This document shows, piece after piece, positions 9,079 through 19,321 of a stretch of DNA of 64,000 bases. This DNA comes from CADEDV01 sp036383515. GTDB lineage: Bacteria > Bacteroidota > Bacteroidia > Chitinophagales > Chitinophagaceae. Within the stretch, counting starts at the first letter, position 1; every line of letters begins with the position of its first letter. The notes under the pieces are model-generated. The model searched no databases. It was not told the origin of the DNA and saw only the letters and a program-made list of their open reading frames with translations. Made by a program: the position numbers and the translations under genes. The stretch is from NCBI GenBank assembly GCA_036383515.1, contig DASVOE010000020.1, forward strand, positions 15,357 through 79,356, read 5' to 3'.

Positions 9079-9130
9079 TTCCACTTTCACAAAAGAAAAA
9101 TTCTTACAGGAAGATATAAACCAAAATCAG

Positions 9131-12100
9131 ATGATAAAAAGATTTATAGAAAGGCCGGTGCTGTCTACAGTTGTATCCATCATCATTCTTTTACTGGGAT
9201 CAATATCCTTATTTTCTTTGCCCATCACGTTGTTCCCCGATATCGCTCCGCCCACGGTGCAGGTAACAGCATCCTATCCCGGAGCTAATGCTGAAGTAGT
9301 AGCAAGAGCAGTAGCTACTCCCATTGAAGAAGCGATCAATGGTGTGGAAAACATGACGTATATGACTTCCTCATCCAGCAACGACGGCTCGATGACGATC
9401 AATGTTTTTTTTAAAGTGGGTACTAATCCCGATCTCGCAGCAGTGAATGTACAAAGCCGTGTATCAAGAGCAACAAGCCAGGTGCCGTCGGAAGTAACAC
9501 AGGTGGGCATATCAACACAGAAGCAGCAAAACAGTATGATTTATGTGCCGCTGATATACAGCACCGATACGGCCTATGATGAAACGTTCTTACAGAACTA
9601 TACCAGGATCAATATCATTCCTGAATTGCAACGTATACCCGGCGTAGGCCAGGCATTTATATTCGGAGCAAAAGATTACTCCATGCGTATCTGGCTTAAG
9701 CCTGATCGCTTAACCGCCAATAATCTTTCTCCACAGGAAGTAGTGAATGCAATCAGGGAACAAAATGTGGAAGCGGCACCGGGAAGATTCGGAGCAAACA
9801 GTGAGCAAGCCTTTGAATACATCATTAAATACAAAGGAAAACTCTCCAAGAACCTGGATTATGAAAATATTATTTTGAAATCATCACCCGGTGGTTCCAC
9901 CATCCGGTTAAAAGATGTTGCACGAGTAGAGTTTGGTTCACTTTCCTATGGCATCAACCTTACCGTGTTGGGAAAGGCCGGCACCGGCATGGGAATTTTT
10001 CAAACAGCCGGCTCCAATGCTAATGATATACTTACTGCGGCGGAAGAAGTAATGGAAAAAGCGGCAGCCAATTTTCCTAAAGGCATTCATTATTTTAATA
10101 TGTACAGTGCCAAAGATTTTTTGGATGAATCTATTGCGCAGGTAGAAGAAACATTGATAATCGCATTTGTACTGGTGTTTTTGGTAGTGTTTATTTTCCT
10201 GCAGGATTTCCGTTCTACCTTAATTCCTGCGATTGCGGTGCCGGTTGCATTGATCGGAACATTTTTCTTCATGCAATTGTTTGGATTTACTATCAACCTG
10301 CTTACGTTGTTTGCACTGGTGCTTGCTATTGGTATCGTGGTAGATGATGCGATTGTAGTGGTAGAAGCTGTGCATACAAAAATGGAACGAACAGGGTTGC
10401 CTGCACGGGAGGCAACGATACAGGCCATGCGTGAAATAACCAGTCCCATTATTTCTATTACACTGGTGATGGCAGCGGTATTTGTGCCGGTTGGTTTTAT
10501 GCAGGGACCCGCAGGTATATTTTATAAACAGTTTGCATTTACGCTGGCCACGGCTATTCTGATTTCTGCCGTAAATGCGTTGACATTAAGTCCTGCATTA
10601 TGTGCATTGTTTTTAAAGAACCCGCATAATGGAGAAACGAAGAAAGGATTCAGCCAACGATTCTTTAGCGGATTTAATGCCGGCTTCGGTGCCATAACAA
10701 AGAGGTATGGCCAGAGTATAAAATTTCTTATCAAAAGAAAATGGATTGCCATCACTGCATTGCTGCTAATTGTTGGTACTACTTTCTGGATGATGCAAAA
10801 AGCGCCTACGGGTTTTATTCCCACCGAAGACCAGGGATTTATTCTTTATTCAGCCAACCTTCCGCCCGGCGCCTCACTGGACAGAACACAAAAAGTGATG
10901 GATAAGGTGGATAGTTTGTTAAGCCAGGTAGAAGCCATTGAAAAACGGGGAGCAGTAACAGGATTGAATTTTATTGCGAATGCCTCCGCATCTAATTATG
11001 CAATTGGGTTTATCCATATGAAAGCTCCGGGTAAAAGAGGAAAAGTAAGCAAGGTGGAAGATGTAATGGGAGTGATAAACCAAAAGCTGAGTGTAATAAA
11101 GGAAGCACAGATTTTTCTTTTTCAATTTCCTACGGTGCAGGGATTTGGAAACACCAGCGGTTTTGAATTTATTCTCCAGGACAGAAGCGGTGGTCCATTG
11201 GATAAATTATCCGGAACAGCCTATGGTCTTATTGGTGCATTGATGCAACGAAAAGAAATTGCTTATGCGTTTACAACTTTCAATACCGGCAATCCTCAAT
11301 ACATGCTGGATATTGATGAAGAAAGAACAAAACAATTAGGCATTTCCATCAATGACCTGCTGCAAACATTACAGATTTACTATGGCAGCAGTTTTACATC
11401 TGACTTTAATCGTTTCGGAAAATTTTACCGGGTGATTGTGCAGGCAGATATTCCTGATCGTGCTGATCCCGGCACGCTGAACAGTGTGTATGTAAAAAAT
11501 AATTTGGGTGAAATGGTTCCGGTCAACTCGGTAGTAAGTTTAAAAAGAGTGTATGGCCCTGAAACAGTGACAAGAAATAATCTTTTTAATGCAGTTACCA
11601 TTAATGGAATGCCCAAGCCGGGTTTTAGCACTGGTGATGCTATCAAGGCCATACAGGAAGTAACACAAACTGCTTTGCCAAGAGGATTTTCTTATGAATG
11701 GTCGGGACAAACAAGGGAAGAGATAGGAGCAGGTTCCCAGCAAACATTGATTTTTATATTGAGTCTTGTCTTTGTTTTCTTTTTGCTGGCCGCACAATAT
11801 GAAAGTTATATTCTTCCCTTCGCTGTTATTCTTTCTGTTCCTACTGGTATACTTGGCGTATTTATGTTTATCAATTTTAAAGGGTTAGACAATAATATTT
11901 ATGTACAGGTTGGATTGATTATGCTGGTAGGATTGCTGGCGAAAAATGCAATCCTTATTGTAGAATATGCTGTGCAACGCCGCAGGGCGGGTATGGGATT
12001 ACTGGAATCGGCACTGGAAGCATCACAGTTAAGATTAAGACCGATACTCATGACCTCCTTTGCATTTATTGTTGGCCTGCTTCCATTGACGTGGGCAACG

Positions 12101-12280
12101 GGTGGTTCGGCCCTTGGCAACCGATCCATCGGAACAAGTGCGATGGGCGGAATGCTTACCGGTGTATTGCTTGGTGTGTTTATCATTCCTGTACTCTTTG
12201 TCATTTTTCAATTTTTACAGGAAAAAGTTACCGGCAAGCCAAAACAGACTACTGCTGCCAGGGGTCATCTTTCAGAGTAA
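9131..12280 (+). CDS. RND multidrug efflux pump, HAE1 (AcrB/MexB) family
   Basis: A 1049-residue inner-membrane proton-drug antiporter, the full length for AcrB-like pumps. It starts with the typical MIKRFIERPVLSTVVSI. The proton-relay aspartates lie in GIVVDDAIVVVEAV (D405, D406 in transmembrane helix 4), and the second half has the matching GLLAKNAILIVEYAV region. Two large periplasmic loops (about 30-335 and 550-860) form the porter and docking domains. It exports hydrophobic or amphiphilic compounds through the tripartite channel made with the flanking genes. The substrate cannot be predicted. It is probably controlled by the upstream TetR protein. Confidence 0.95.
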   Translation: MIKRFIERPVLSTVVSIIILLLGSISLFSLPITLFPDIAPPTVQVTASYPGANAEVVARAVATPIEEAINGVENMTYMTSSSSNDGSMTINVFFKVGTNPDLAAVNVQSRVSRATSQVPSEVTQVGISTQKQQNSMIYVPLIYSTDTAYDETFLQNYTRINIIPELQRIPGVGQAFIFGAKDYSMRIWLKPDRLTANNLSPQEVVNAIREQNVEAAPGRFGANSEQAFEYIIKYKGKLSKNLDYENIILKSSPGGSTIRLKDVARVEFGSLSYGINLTVLGKAGTGMGIFQTAGSNANDILTAAEEVMEKAAANFPKGIHYFNMYSAKDFLDESIAQVEETLIIAFVLVFLVVFIFLQDFRSTLIPAIAVPVALIGTFFFMQLFGFTINLLTLFALVLAIGIVVDDAIVVVEAVHTKMERTGLPAREATIQAMREITSPIISITLVMAAVFVPVGFMQGPAGIFYKQFAFTLATAILISAVNALTLSPALCALFLKNPHNGETKKGFSQRFFSGFNAGFGAITKRYGQSIKFLIKRKWIAITALLLIVGTTFWMMQKAPTGFIPTEDQGFILYSANLPPGASLDRTQKVMDKVDSLLSQVEAIEKRGAVTGLNFIANASASNYAIGFIHMKAPGKRGKVSKVEDVMGVINQKLSVIKEAQIFLFQFPTVQGFGNTSGFEFILQDRSGGPLDKLSGTAYGLIGALMQRKEIAYAFTTFNTGNPQYMLDIDEERTKQLGISINDLLQTLQIYYGSSFTSDFNRFGKFYRVIVQADIPDRADPGTLNSVYVKNNLGEMVPVNSVVSLKRVYGPETVTRNNLFNAVTINGMPKPGFSTGDAIKAIQEVTQTALPRGFSYEWSGQTREEIGAGSQQTLIFILSLVFVFFLLAAQYESYILPFAVILSVPTGILGVFMFINFKGLDNNIYVQVGLIMLVGLLAKNAILIVEYAVQRRRAGMGLLESALEASQLRLRPILMTSFAFIVGLLPLTWATGGSALGNRSIGTSAMGGMLTGVLLGVFIIPVLFVIFQFLQEKVTGKPKQTTAARGHLSE

Positions 12281-12310
12281 ACTATTTGTAACGATTAAAC
12301 AAAAGAATTT

Positions 12311-13744
12311 ATGATACGCAGGATAAACAGCAAGCGGCCAATTCATCAATTGATCATTCCTTTCCTTATCATTTTTATTTCCTCCTGCAGGGTTGGTAAA
12401 GAATACCAGCAGCCGGAACTGGAATTGCCAAAACAGTTTACTACTGTAAGTTTTTCGGATACCAGCAGTATCGCTGATATAGCATGGAAAAATTTTTTTA
12501 CAAACCCTGATTTGCAACAGTTGATTGACAAGGGAATAAAGTATAATCATGATTTGCTTATCGCAATAAAAAGAATTGACATTGCACAGGCAAAAGTGAA
12601 ACAGGCTAAAGTTTTACAACTTCCTGAACTGGATTTTCAACTGGCAGCACAGATCAACCGTCCCTCAGATAATAGTCTCAATGGACTGAGTATAAAAAGT
12701 TTCCTGGGGAAAAGCTATGTAGAAAATTACCAGGCCCTCGTTAACCTTTCATGGGAAGCAGATATATGGGGAAAGATCCGCAGCCAGAAAGAATCAATAT
12801 TGGCTGAATCTATTCAAACGTACGAGGTAGCAAAAGCTGTTCAGACGCAATTGGTCGCAAATATTGCACAAGGGTTTTATAACCTGCTGATGCTCGATAA
12901 ACAATTACAAATAGCTAATAAGAATCTTTCGCTGAGCGACAGCTTTGCAGTTGCTACAAGACTGCTTAAGAATGCCGGCATTGTAAATGCATTAGCTGTT
13001 CAGCAGGCCGAATCGCAAAAACAATCTACTGCTTTGTTAATTCCGCAGCTTGAAGAAAATATTGCCTTGCAGGAAAATGCTTTGCAGGTTTTAACAGGGC
13101 AACTTCCCGGCTCCATTTCACGCAATGCAGCACTAAACGAGTTTCCGGTTACTGAAAATCTTTCAGCCGGCCTTCCTGCTTCGATGGTTAGCCGCCGGCC
13201 GGATGTTCGTGCCAATGAAATGGCATTGGTGACAGCTAACGCACAGGTTAGGGTAGCACAGGCAAATATGTACCCTGCACTGAATATAACTGCTGGTGGA
13301 GGATTGGAATCATTTAAATCAAGCAATTGGTTCAATATTCCCAACTCCTTATTTGGTTTAGCGGCAGGCACCATTGCAGAACCCATTTTCAGAAGAAGAG
13401 AATTAAAAACACAATTTGAAATTGCCAAGTTTCAAAGAGAGCAGGCCGTTATACAATTCAGGCAATCAGTGTTGCAGGCAGTAGCGGAAGTTTCCGGTGC
13501 ATTGGTACAGATTGATAAATTAAAACAGCAGGAACAGATTGCAACGGTGCAGGTGGATACGTTGCATCGTGCTATATTCAATGCACGTTTATTATTTAAA
13601 AGCGATTTGGCTAATTACCTTGAAGTAATAACAGCCCAGGCAAATGCTTTGCAGGCTGAGTTGAATCTTGCTTCTATTCAACGCCGGCAATTGGGTGCTA
13701 TTGTTGAATTATACAGATCTCTTGGGGGCGGATGGAAAATTTAA
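12311..13744 (+). CDS. Outer-membrane efflux lipoprotein, OprM/NodT family
   Basis: A 477-residue TolC-like outer-membrane factor. The N-terminal signal ends with the lipobox ISSC, and the mature part has the two repeated OEP domains typical of the NodT group (RRPDVRANEMALVTANAQV and the final repeat with LLFKSDLANYLEVITAQ). It completes the tripartite RND pump. The gene begins 30 bases after the pump gene, consistent with one transcript from 7897 to 13744. Confidence 0.93.
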   Translation: MIRRINSKRPIHQLIIPFLIIFISSCRVGKEYQQPELELPKQFTTVSFSDTSSIADIAWKNFFTNPDLQQLIDKGIKYNHDLLIAIKRIDIAQAKVKQAKVLQLPELDFQLAAQINRPSDNSLNGLSIKSFLGKSYVENYQALVNLSWEADIWGKIRSQKESILAESIQTYEVAKAVQTQLVANIAQGFYNLLMLDKQLQIANKNLSLSDSFAVATRLLKNAGIVNALAVQQAESQKQSTALLIPQLEENIALQENALQVLTGQLPGSISRNAALNEFPVTENLSAGLPASMVSRRPDVRANEMALVTANAQVRVAQANMYPALNITAGGGLESFKSSNWFNIPNSLFGLAAGTIAEPIFRRRELKTQFEIAKFQREQAVIQFRQSVLQAVAEVSGALVQIDKLKQQEQIATVQVDTLHRAIFNARLLFKSDLANYLEVITAQANALQAELNLASIQRRQLGAIVELYRSLGGGWKI

Positions 13745-13843
13745 AAACTTTTATTACGTCAAAGCCGGTGGTTGATGAAGACCCGATAGCTACTCGCCGG
13801 GCAGGCACAACAAACGATGCTATGAAATACTATCGCTGGCAAC

Positions 13844-13877
13844 AAATCAAATCTGTTTACTAATACAGATTTGATTT
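13844..13877. terminator. Hairpin between convergent genes
   Basis: A perfect 13-bp inverted repeat (AAATCAAATCTGT / ACAGATTTGATTT, 8-base loop) lies between the convergent ends of the efflux operon and the cyanophycinase-like gene. The stem is AT-rich and ends in TTT on both strands, so it may act as a bidirectional terminator. Confidence 0.5.
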
Positions 13878-13895
13878 AAGCATTAATCCTTACAC

Positions 13896-14753
13896 TCATT
13901 CCTTCACCGCAAAACTCTCACCAGCCACATAGATGGATACCTGAATGGAAGAAGCTGCAAACGCATTATCATTACCGGTATGAATATTTTCAGGCTTCGC
14001 AAAAACAATCACCTGGCTTTCGCCAGCCACAGTGGCCCTGCCCCGGTGAATGATGACCGCCGTGGATTCATCAATACCAAAACACTGGTAAGCCGGATAT
14101 TCCAGTATAGCCGACAGCATGCGGCTATAGCGGCTGCGTACTATGAAATGCTGATCAACAATAACAGAGTCGAGCAAACCCAATCCATTTTTTAATTCGA
14201 TGTTTCCCTGTTGCAATATTTTATAAGTGGATGCATACACCGTGTCCCGCAATCCAGAGCCTGTCAGCATTTTTTTACTCATCACCGCTGCACCGGCGCT
14301 GGTGCCACCGATCACAGCACCATTGTAATAAGCCTGTTTGATGATTTGTTGTACAGGGCTGCCTTCAATCAATTCCATAAACCGGCCCTGGCTGCCACCA
14401 CCGAGGTAAATGATTGTTGCCTTACGAAGTGAGTCCAGTTTCTTTGGATTATGAACGGCAGCAGAATCAAACCTCACACAATTTTCGCCAGTCAATCTTT
14501 TGAATGCATTGTTGGCACCGTTATACGCTTCATCACCCAAACCACTGGCCAGTGTAACAGCAATGATCAGGTCTCCTTTTTTCCAGTGAGCTGTGCGCAG
14601 CAATTGCATGCGTAAGGAATCGCTGATAGATCCACCACCGACGATAAATAAAGAACCTTTGGGTTTGCTGGGTTGAGCAAAAGAAGTCAATCCGATACCT
14701 ATTGTGAATCCAATAAGAAAGAGTAGCCGATTGATGAAAGAAGTAAATGGCAT
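13896..14753 (-). CDS. Cyanophycinase-like secreted serine peptidase (S51 family)
   Basis: A 285-residue peptidase of the S51 (cyanophycinase/dipeptidase E) family. The nucleophile elbow GTSAGA places the catalytic serine at about residue 152. LFIVGGGS near the start of the mature protein and IIYLGGGSQGRF are also family motifs. The ATG at 14753 is preferred over 14789 because it gives a clean signal peptide (LLFLIGFTIGIGLTSFAQP), so the enzyme should be exported. Family members cleave beta-Asp-Arg or C-terminal Asp-linked peptides. No cyanophycin synthetase is nearby, so the substrate is open. Confidence 0.85.
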   Translation of the reverse strand: MPFTSFINRLLFLIGFTIGIGLTSFAQPSKPKGSLFIVGGGSISDSLRMQLLRTAHWKKGDLIIAVTLASGLGDEAYNGANNAFKRLTGENCVRFDSAAVHNPKKLDSLRKATIIYLGGGSQGRFMELIEGSPVQQIIKQAYYNGAVIGGTSAGAAVMSKKMLTGSGLRDTVYASTYKILQQGNIELKNGLGLLDSVIVDQHFIVRSRYSRMLSAILEYPAYQCFGIDESTAVIIHRGRATVAGESQVIVFAKPENIHTGNDNAFAASSIQVSIYVAGESFAVKE

Positions 14754-14790
14754 TGTTGATTTTTTTAATAGCGCTGTAAGATAATACACT

Positions 14791-14889
14791 GGCCACAGAA
14801 ATGCACAGAGAAACAGAGGGCCGCAGAGATATACATGAAAGTAGTGATAAGCTCTGTGATACTCTTTATCTCAGCGGCTCTCCGTGGCC
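14791..14889. repeat. Imperfect inverted repeat, CACAGAGAAACAGAG type
   Basis: A GGCCACAGAAATGCACAGAG arm and a matching CTCAGCGGCTCTCCGTGGCC arm face each other in the gap upstream of the cyanophycinase gene. The element resembles those at 45937-46026 and in the 3' end of ilvE, indicating a dispersed intergenic family. Confidence 0.6.
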
Positions 14890-14969
14890 TGAAACAATGC
14901 TGAATAATGAACAGAACAACGTATAAGCTCCCCTTCATCGAGCTCATCCTTCGTCAAGCTCAGGATTCG

Positions 14970-16310
14970 TCAGGGCTTCCTCATCGGCTGCAATCTCCAA
15001 TATGTTAGTGACCGCCACAACCATTCAAAAGGACCGAAGAGGAAATAACGCAACCAGATAGAAGAAAAGATGAGCTGAAAGATCCACACAGAAAAGACAA
15101 CATAATAGAGCTCATGAAAACGCAGCTTATTATAAAAATCAAAACCATAGCCATAGAAAAACCAGGTGCAGATGATACTTTGCATAAGGTAATTGGTAAA
15201 AGCCATCTGCCCTACGTTAGATAAAGCTTTCATCAGCCACGGCACCAGGTTACTCCGGAAAATAAGCATCACCAAACTGGCATGACCAATGGTTATTGGT
15301 ATACGCCGGAATTCGGCAAATATCCAGTGCCCGCTGGTATAAGTATCCAGGTAGTTGCCAAATCCGAGAGAGATACTTTCGATCCAACCCGTTTGCACCA
15401 ATACCCATGCTACCGGGATACCAATGCCATAGCCCAATAGCAAGCCCATGACATAGGTAGATGTTCGCACCTTATTGGAAAAATAACCCCAACCAAAAAG
15501 TGCCATCCCGAGAAACATCATACAGAGCATGTCCCAGGGATCACCATACATGTAACCCACTTCATTGCCGACATTGATAGGAATAAAATAATTGAAGATG
15601 GTACCATACCCCGAATGCATCTTGCGGAGATTGCGGTTGGTAAAAGTGGTATCCGGTGGCTTGTTGTCGTTTCTCTCCCGCTCTGTCCATTTAGCAATGG
15701 CGCCCTGCTGTTCGGATGTAAGTTCTTTCTTTTCTTTTTTCGCCGCCATCGCTTCATTGTAGTTCAATCTTGGCTGCCGCATTTCATTGTAACCCCATTG
15801 CTTTTTAACCATGGCGAAGGAAACACATAAGAGAGCAATACATACCAACCATTTGGGTGATAATTTCCTGAAAGGAAATAATAACATGCCGCATAACCCA
15901 TAATAAAATAAAATATCCCCCTGCCATAATAATATGTATGCATTGATAAGGCCAAACAACACAAGCCATAGTAAACGACGGTAATAATATTCCGCCACGG
16001 TAGTGCCACCGGGTGCTTCTTTTTTATTGAGCATAAACAGGACCATGCCAGCGCCAAAGAGCATAGAAAATAATCCCCGCATGGTGCCTTCAAAAAAGAC
16101 CATAATGATCCTGAATGTTTCGAAATCTCTGCCGGGACGCTGACCATGCGTAACGGCGTACCAGAAATCCCAGTTGATACCAAAGCCGGGAATATTCATC
16201 ATGAGTATGCCAAGCAGGGCAACGCCACGAATGGCATCAATACTTTTGATACGATCCGTAAAAGCTACAGGCTGTGGAGTGAGTGCAGCGGATGATATTG
16301 ACTGATCCAT
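14970..16310 (-). CDS. DUF418 (YeiB-like) multipass membrane protein, copy 1
   Basis: A 446-residue integral membrane protein. The N-terminus (RIKSIDAIRGVALLGILMMN) and the C-terminal NYLMQSIICTWFFYGYGF are hallmarks of the DUF418/YeiB family, which has around 10-12 transmembrane segments and is related to acyltransferase-3-like transporters. Its biochemical role is unknown. A charged cytoplasmic or periplasmic loop (about 175-240) interrupts the helices. Copy 2 starts just upstream on the same strand (27-base gap), so the pair is likely a duplication expressed together. The stop codon abuts a dispersed repeat of the CTTCGTCAAGCTCAGG type. Confidence 0.85.
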   Translation of the reverse strand: MDQSISSAALTPQPVAFTDRIKSIDAIRGVALLGILMMNIPGFGINWDFWYAVTHGQRPGRDFETFRIIMVFFEGTMRGLFSMLFGAGMVLFMLNKKEAPGGTTVAEYYYRRLLWLVLFGLINAYILLWQGDILFYYGLCGMLLFPFRKLSPKWLVCIALLCVSFAMVKKQWGYNEMRQPRLNYNEAMAAKKEKKELTSEQQGAIAKWTERERNDNKPPDTTFTNRNLRKMHSGYGTIFNYFIPINVGNEVGYMYGDPWDMLCMMFLGMALFGWGYFSNKVRTSTYVMGLLLGYGIGIPVAWVLVQTGWIESISLGFGNYLDTYTSGHWIFAEFRRIPITIGHASLVMLIFRSNLVPWLMKALSNVGQMAFTNYLMQSIICTWFFYGYGFDFYNKLRFHELYYVVFSVWIFQLIFSSIWLRYFLFGPFEWLWRSLTYWRLQPMRKP

Positions 16311-16336
16311 ACAGGTAGTTTGAAGTAAGTGAAAAA

Positions 16337-17827
16337 TCAGGAGGCCTGGTGTGTGGTGATTATTTTTTTATTGGGTAACCATTTACGGTAGATCAAACAA
16401 CCCCATAACCATTCCAGCGGGCCCTGCGCATAATACCGCAACCACAACACGGAAAAAATAACCTGCACCATGATTATTTCCAGCATCATAAAGTATAACT
16501 GCCATTGACTCATCCGGCCAAAATAACCAAAGCCATAACCATAGAAAAAGAAGCTGCAGATGATCGTTTGCATAGTATAATTGGTGAGAGCCAGTTTACC
16601 CGTTGCTGCCATGGCCATCCATAACCAGTGAAGCAGGCGTGTATGCAACAAACCGATAACGAGGGATGCATAGCCCAGTGCCATAGTCATATTTTCAACA
16701 ATCTGCCACTGGTCATAAGGCAAAGCATGTTTATCAATATAGGTTGTATAATCGGGTAGTCTTGCATTATTGAAAGAGATACGGTACCACGAAAATGCGA
16801 GCCCGGCAATGATCAGTAGCACTCCTATCCCTATATAGCGGGAAGCTGCATAGCGTTTATTAAAAAACCCAATTGTGTATAATGCCATGCCCAGGAACAT
16901 AAGGGCAGCTATCTCCCATATTCCTTTGCGATAGAGCCAGAAGGATTCTTTATCCTGTGAGCGGCTCATGGCATGATACGACACATCGGTATACTTCTTA
17001 GATCGCATGGCTTTGTTCTCTGCTTTCACCTGTGCCGAATCATATTTCATTGCTTTTATCATTCCCTTCCACTTTCCTTTTTCTTCTGCCTGCTTTTTAG
17101 TGAGGGTATCATTTTTCTTTGCAAGCGAATCAGCGATCTTGTTTTTTACCAGCACATCTTTCAGCAGCACCGTGTCTTTGATACGATCGGTACTGTCCTT
17201 TTTTGCACGGGTAGTGCTATCCTGTTTGAATTTTTTCTCCACATCTTTAACAGCGAGGAATTTTTTATAATCTTTTTTATCATCAGCATAGTTCCAGTAT
17301 TGTTTGCCCGTATAGATCAATGTGCAAACAAGAGCCGCTATTAAAAGACCCCTTGTTTTTAACCGCCAGAAACCAAATAATAAAACACCAAGTACTCCAA
17401 AAGGAAATAGAATATCAGAAGGCCATACTAAAATAAAAGCATTGAATACACCAAAGGCCATCAGCCATAGCTGTCTGCGGATGTAAGCATCATGCGTAGC
17501 AAGAGTGGTGGGATGTTTTTTTTGCATGAATGCAATGATACCGGCGCCAAACACCAGCGATAGCAGAGCCAGCATTTTTCCTTCGAACAAAACAGACACG
17601 ATAGTGAACAGCTTATAATTGCCGCCATGTGTGCCGTAATAGAAAAGATTTTGTTGCGAAGTGCTGAGCCCGCCAAACTCCCAGCTACTCACGAAGAGCA
17701 ATCCTAACAGACCAATGCCCCGTAAAACATCTAATGAAAAAAGGGAAGGCTGACCAGGAGCTGCAATATGATGGGGTGTTATGGGTTGTTCGGTGCCGGC
17801 TCCCGGGGTGTTGAAGATATTACTCAT
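16337..17827 (-). CDS. DUF418 (YeiB-like) multipass membrane protein, copy 2 with charged insert
   Basis: A 496-residue paralogue of the next gene, with LFSLDVLRGIGLLGLLFVSS at the N-terminus and NYTMQTIICSFFFYGYGFGY near the C-terminus. It differs in a long, Lys/Asp-rich, probably coiled insertion at about 178-295 (for example KKFKQDSTTRAKKDSTDRIK) between the membrane halves, about twice the length of the loop in copy 1. The function is unknown; co-location suggests a joint role in the envelope. The start follows a short AT-rich upstream stretch. Confidence 0.83.
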   Translation of the reverse strand: MSNIFNTPGAGTEQPITPHHIAAPGQPSLFSLDVLRGIGLLGLLFVSSWEFGGLSTSQQNLFYYGTHGGNYKLFTIVSVLFEGKMLALLSLVFGAGIIAFMQKKHPTTLATHDAYIRRQLWLMAFGVFNAFILVWPSDILFPFGVLGVLLFGFWRLKTRGLLIAALVCTLIYTGKQYWNYADDKKDYKKFLAVKDVEKKFKQDSTTRAKKDSTDRIKDTVLLKDVLVKNKIADSLAKKNDTLTKKQAEEKGKWKGMIKAMKYDSAQVKAENKAMRSKKYTDVSYHAMSRSQDKESFWLYRKGIWEIAALMFLGMALYTIGFFNKRYAASRYIGIGVLLIIAGLAFSWYRISFNNARLPDYTTYIDKHALPYDQWQIVENMTMALGYASLVIGLLHTRLLHWLWMAMAATGKLALTNYTMQTIICSFFFYGYGFGYFGRMSQWQLYFMMLEIIMVQVIFSVLWLRYYAQGPLEWLWGCLIYRKWLPNKKIITTHQAS

Positions 17828-17921
17828 GTTGGTAGTTTTGGAGTTTCCCGGGTACCTCTTACTAAATATATATTTAAAATATTGGATACAAGAAAAAAAA
17901 TCAGTGAGCCTCCATTTGTTT

Positions 17922-18677
17922 TTAAAAATGGTATTCCTTTTTTAATGCATTAATGAGTTGAATAGCTGCATCTAAGGGTTCACTATAATATTTTTCTACA
18001 CGCCGGCTTAGATTGTATCTTCTGTTATCTAAGGCATGCATAAAATGGCTGAGCTGTTTTTTATCTGTGGTCAGTAAGGGTATATCCAGCCTTAACAGCG
18101 AATCACGGGCTTCCGGATAAAGAAATAATAAGTTGTTGAGTTTATCATCTTCTATAAAACTGAATAATTCTCTATAGGCCTGCCTGTATTCGGCACCATA
18201 GGCCATGTCTACATCTCCCCTTCCAAACTGGTTGGTTAATGCCTGGTCATATTCATTGATCAGCTTTACCAGGTCAAAACTTTTAAAATAGCGAAGAGAG
18301 CCAGAGTTTTTCAACTGCTCCAGGGTGGTTGTTTTCACCGTAAAAAAAGTACCTGCCTCTGCCTTAGATGCATAATAATATAAAGTAGCGCCGGGCACTT
18401 TAATGGAATCATGCTGGCGCATCAACGCAAGCATTTTTTCCTGGCTGAGAATGATCTCTTTCAGGGTTTTGATATTGCTGGCTAAAGTGGCAGTATCGCT
18501 AATAAGATCGGAAAGCAGGGCCTGTGCAAATTGTTTCGCCCTGTTGTGCTCAACATAATGCTCCCGCTGGTTCTCTACAAAAAAGCCCAGTGTCACCGCA
18601 AGAAAGAGCATGAAAAACTCATAAAAATAATGCTTCCATTTTTGGCGCGGTGTATGGGAATGCTGATGAACTTCCAT
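17922..18677 (-). CDS. Membrane-anchored protein of unknown function
   Basis: A 251-residue protein with a His-rich N-terminal tail (HQHSHT), one transmembrane helix at about 19-37 (FFMLFLAVTLGFFVENQRE), and a long, largely helical soluble domain. The layout is like DUF6090-type Bacteroidota proteins with a short N-terminal anchor, but I cannot assign a family with confidence. The following gene on the same strand encodes DUF418 copy 2, about 95 bases away, so they may be cotranscribed. Confidence 0.7.
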   Translation of the reverse strand: MEVHQHSHTPRQKWKHYFYEFFMLFLAVTLGFFVENQREHYVEHNRAKQFAQALLSDLISDTATLASNIKTLKEIILSQEKMLALMRQHDSIKVPGATLYYYASKAEAGTFFTVKTTTLEQLKNSGSLRYFKSFDLVKLINEYDQALTNQFGRGDVDMAYGAEYRQAYRELFSFIEDDKLNNLLFLYPEARDSLLRLDIPLLTTDKKQLSHFMHALDNRRYNLSRRVEKYYSEPLDAAIQLINALKKEYHF

Positions 18678-18709
18678 GTTATAAGATCAGAGCAGTGGCA
18701 TTACGGCGG

Positions 18710-19123
18710 TTATTCTTTTATTTCCATTTCTGCCGTTTTGGGGCTGATGATCGTGCCTGCTAATGTAATCTTATTAGCAGGAAAATGTCCCATCAATGCA
18801 TGTTTCCGGATGAGGCTGGAATCTTTTGCACGGTAAACACAGTAAATTTTATCTTCTGTCACATAGCTGTGATCCCATTCAATGTCTGAACCCATCTGCC
18901 TGAGGATATCACAGGATTTCTGCGACAATTCTTTTAGCTGCTGCTGGTCCATTTTTCCTGCCCCCGGAACTTCTCTTTCTATTACAAACATGGGCATAAC
19001 GGAAAGCGTTGATGCCTGAACAGTTTTGGCTTTTTCTTTTTCTTTACAAGCAGTGGCAATCAATACCACGATTGTTAACAGCAAGAAGGTAAGGCGGTTT
19101 AATAAAATTTTGGGGGCTAACAT
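18710..19123 (-). CDS. DUF4242-domain lipoprotein
   Basis: A 137-residue protein. The signal sequence ends in a lipobox-like ATAC (about residue 26). The mature part from MPMFVIEREVPGAG to the end is a DUF4242 domain, a small ferredoxin-like fold whose Streptomyces relative binds nickel. YVTEDKIYCVY is the central conserved strand. In this family the domain is usually free, so the lipoprotein signal is a variation. Its function here is unknown. Confidence 0.75.
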   Translation of the reverse strand: MLAPKILLNRLTFLLLTIVVLIATACKEKEKAKTVQASTLSVMPMFVIEREVPGAGKMDQQQLKELSQKSCDILRQMGSDIEWDHSYVTEDKIYCVYRAKDSSLIRKHALMGHFPANKITLAGTIISPKTAEMEIKE

Positions 19124-19321
19124 TATTCTTTATGTTTTGTGGTAAAATAATAGAAGTTATTTTTAGATATAATCTGCTCTTTCGCTACTTAGAATACAGC
19201 TTATTGATAAGGCCAGTTCCAAAATACACAAGCCGTTTTTTTTTATTCCTGGTAAAAGTTAAGGAAAAAACCCTGAATTCATGGTATATCTGTGATCGGC
19301 TACTCACGCATGATAGATTTT

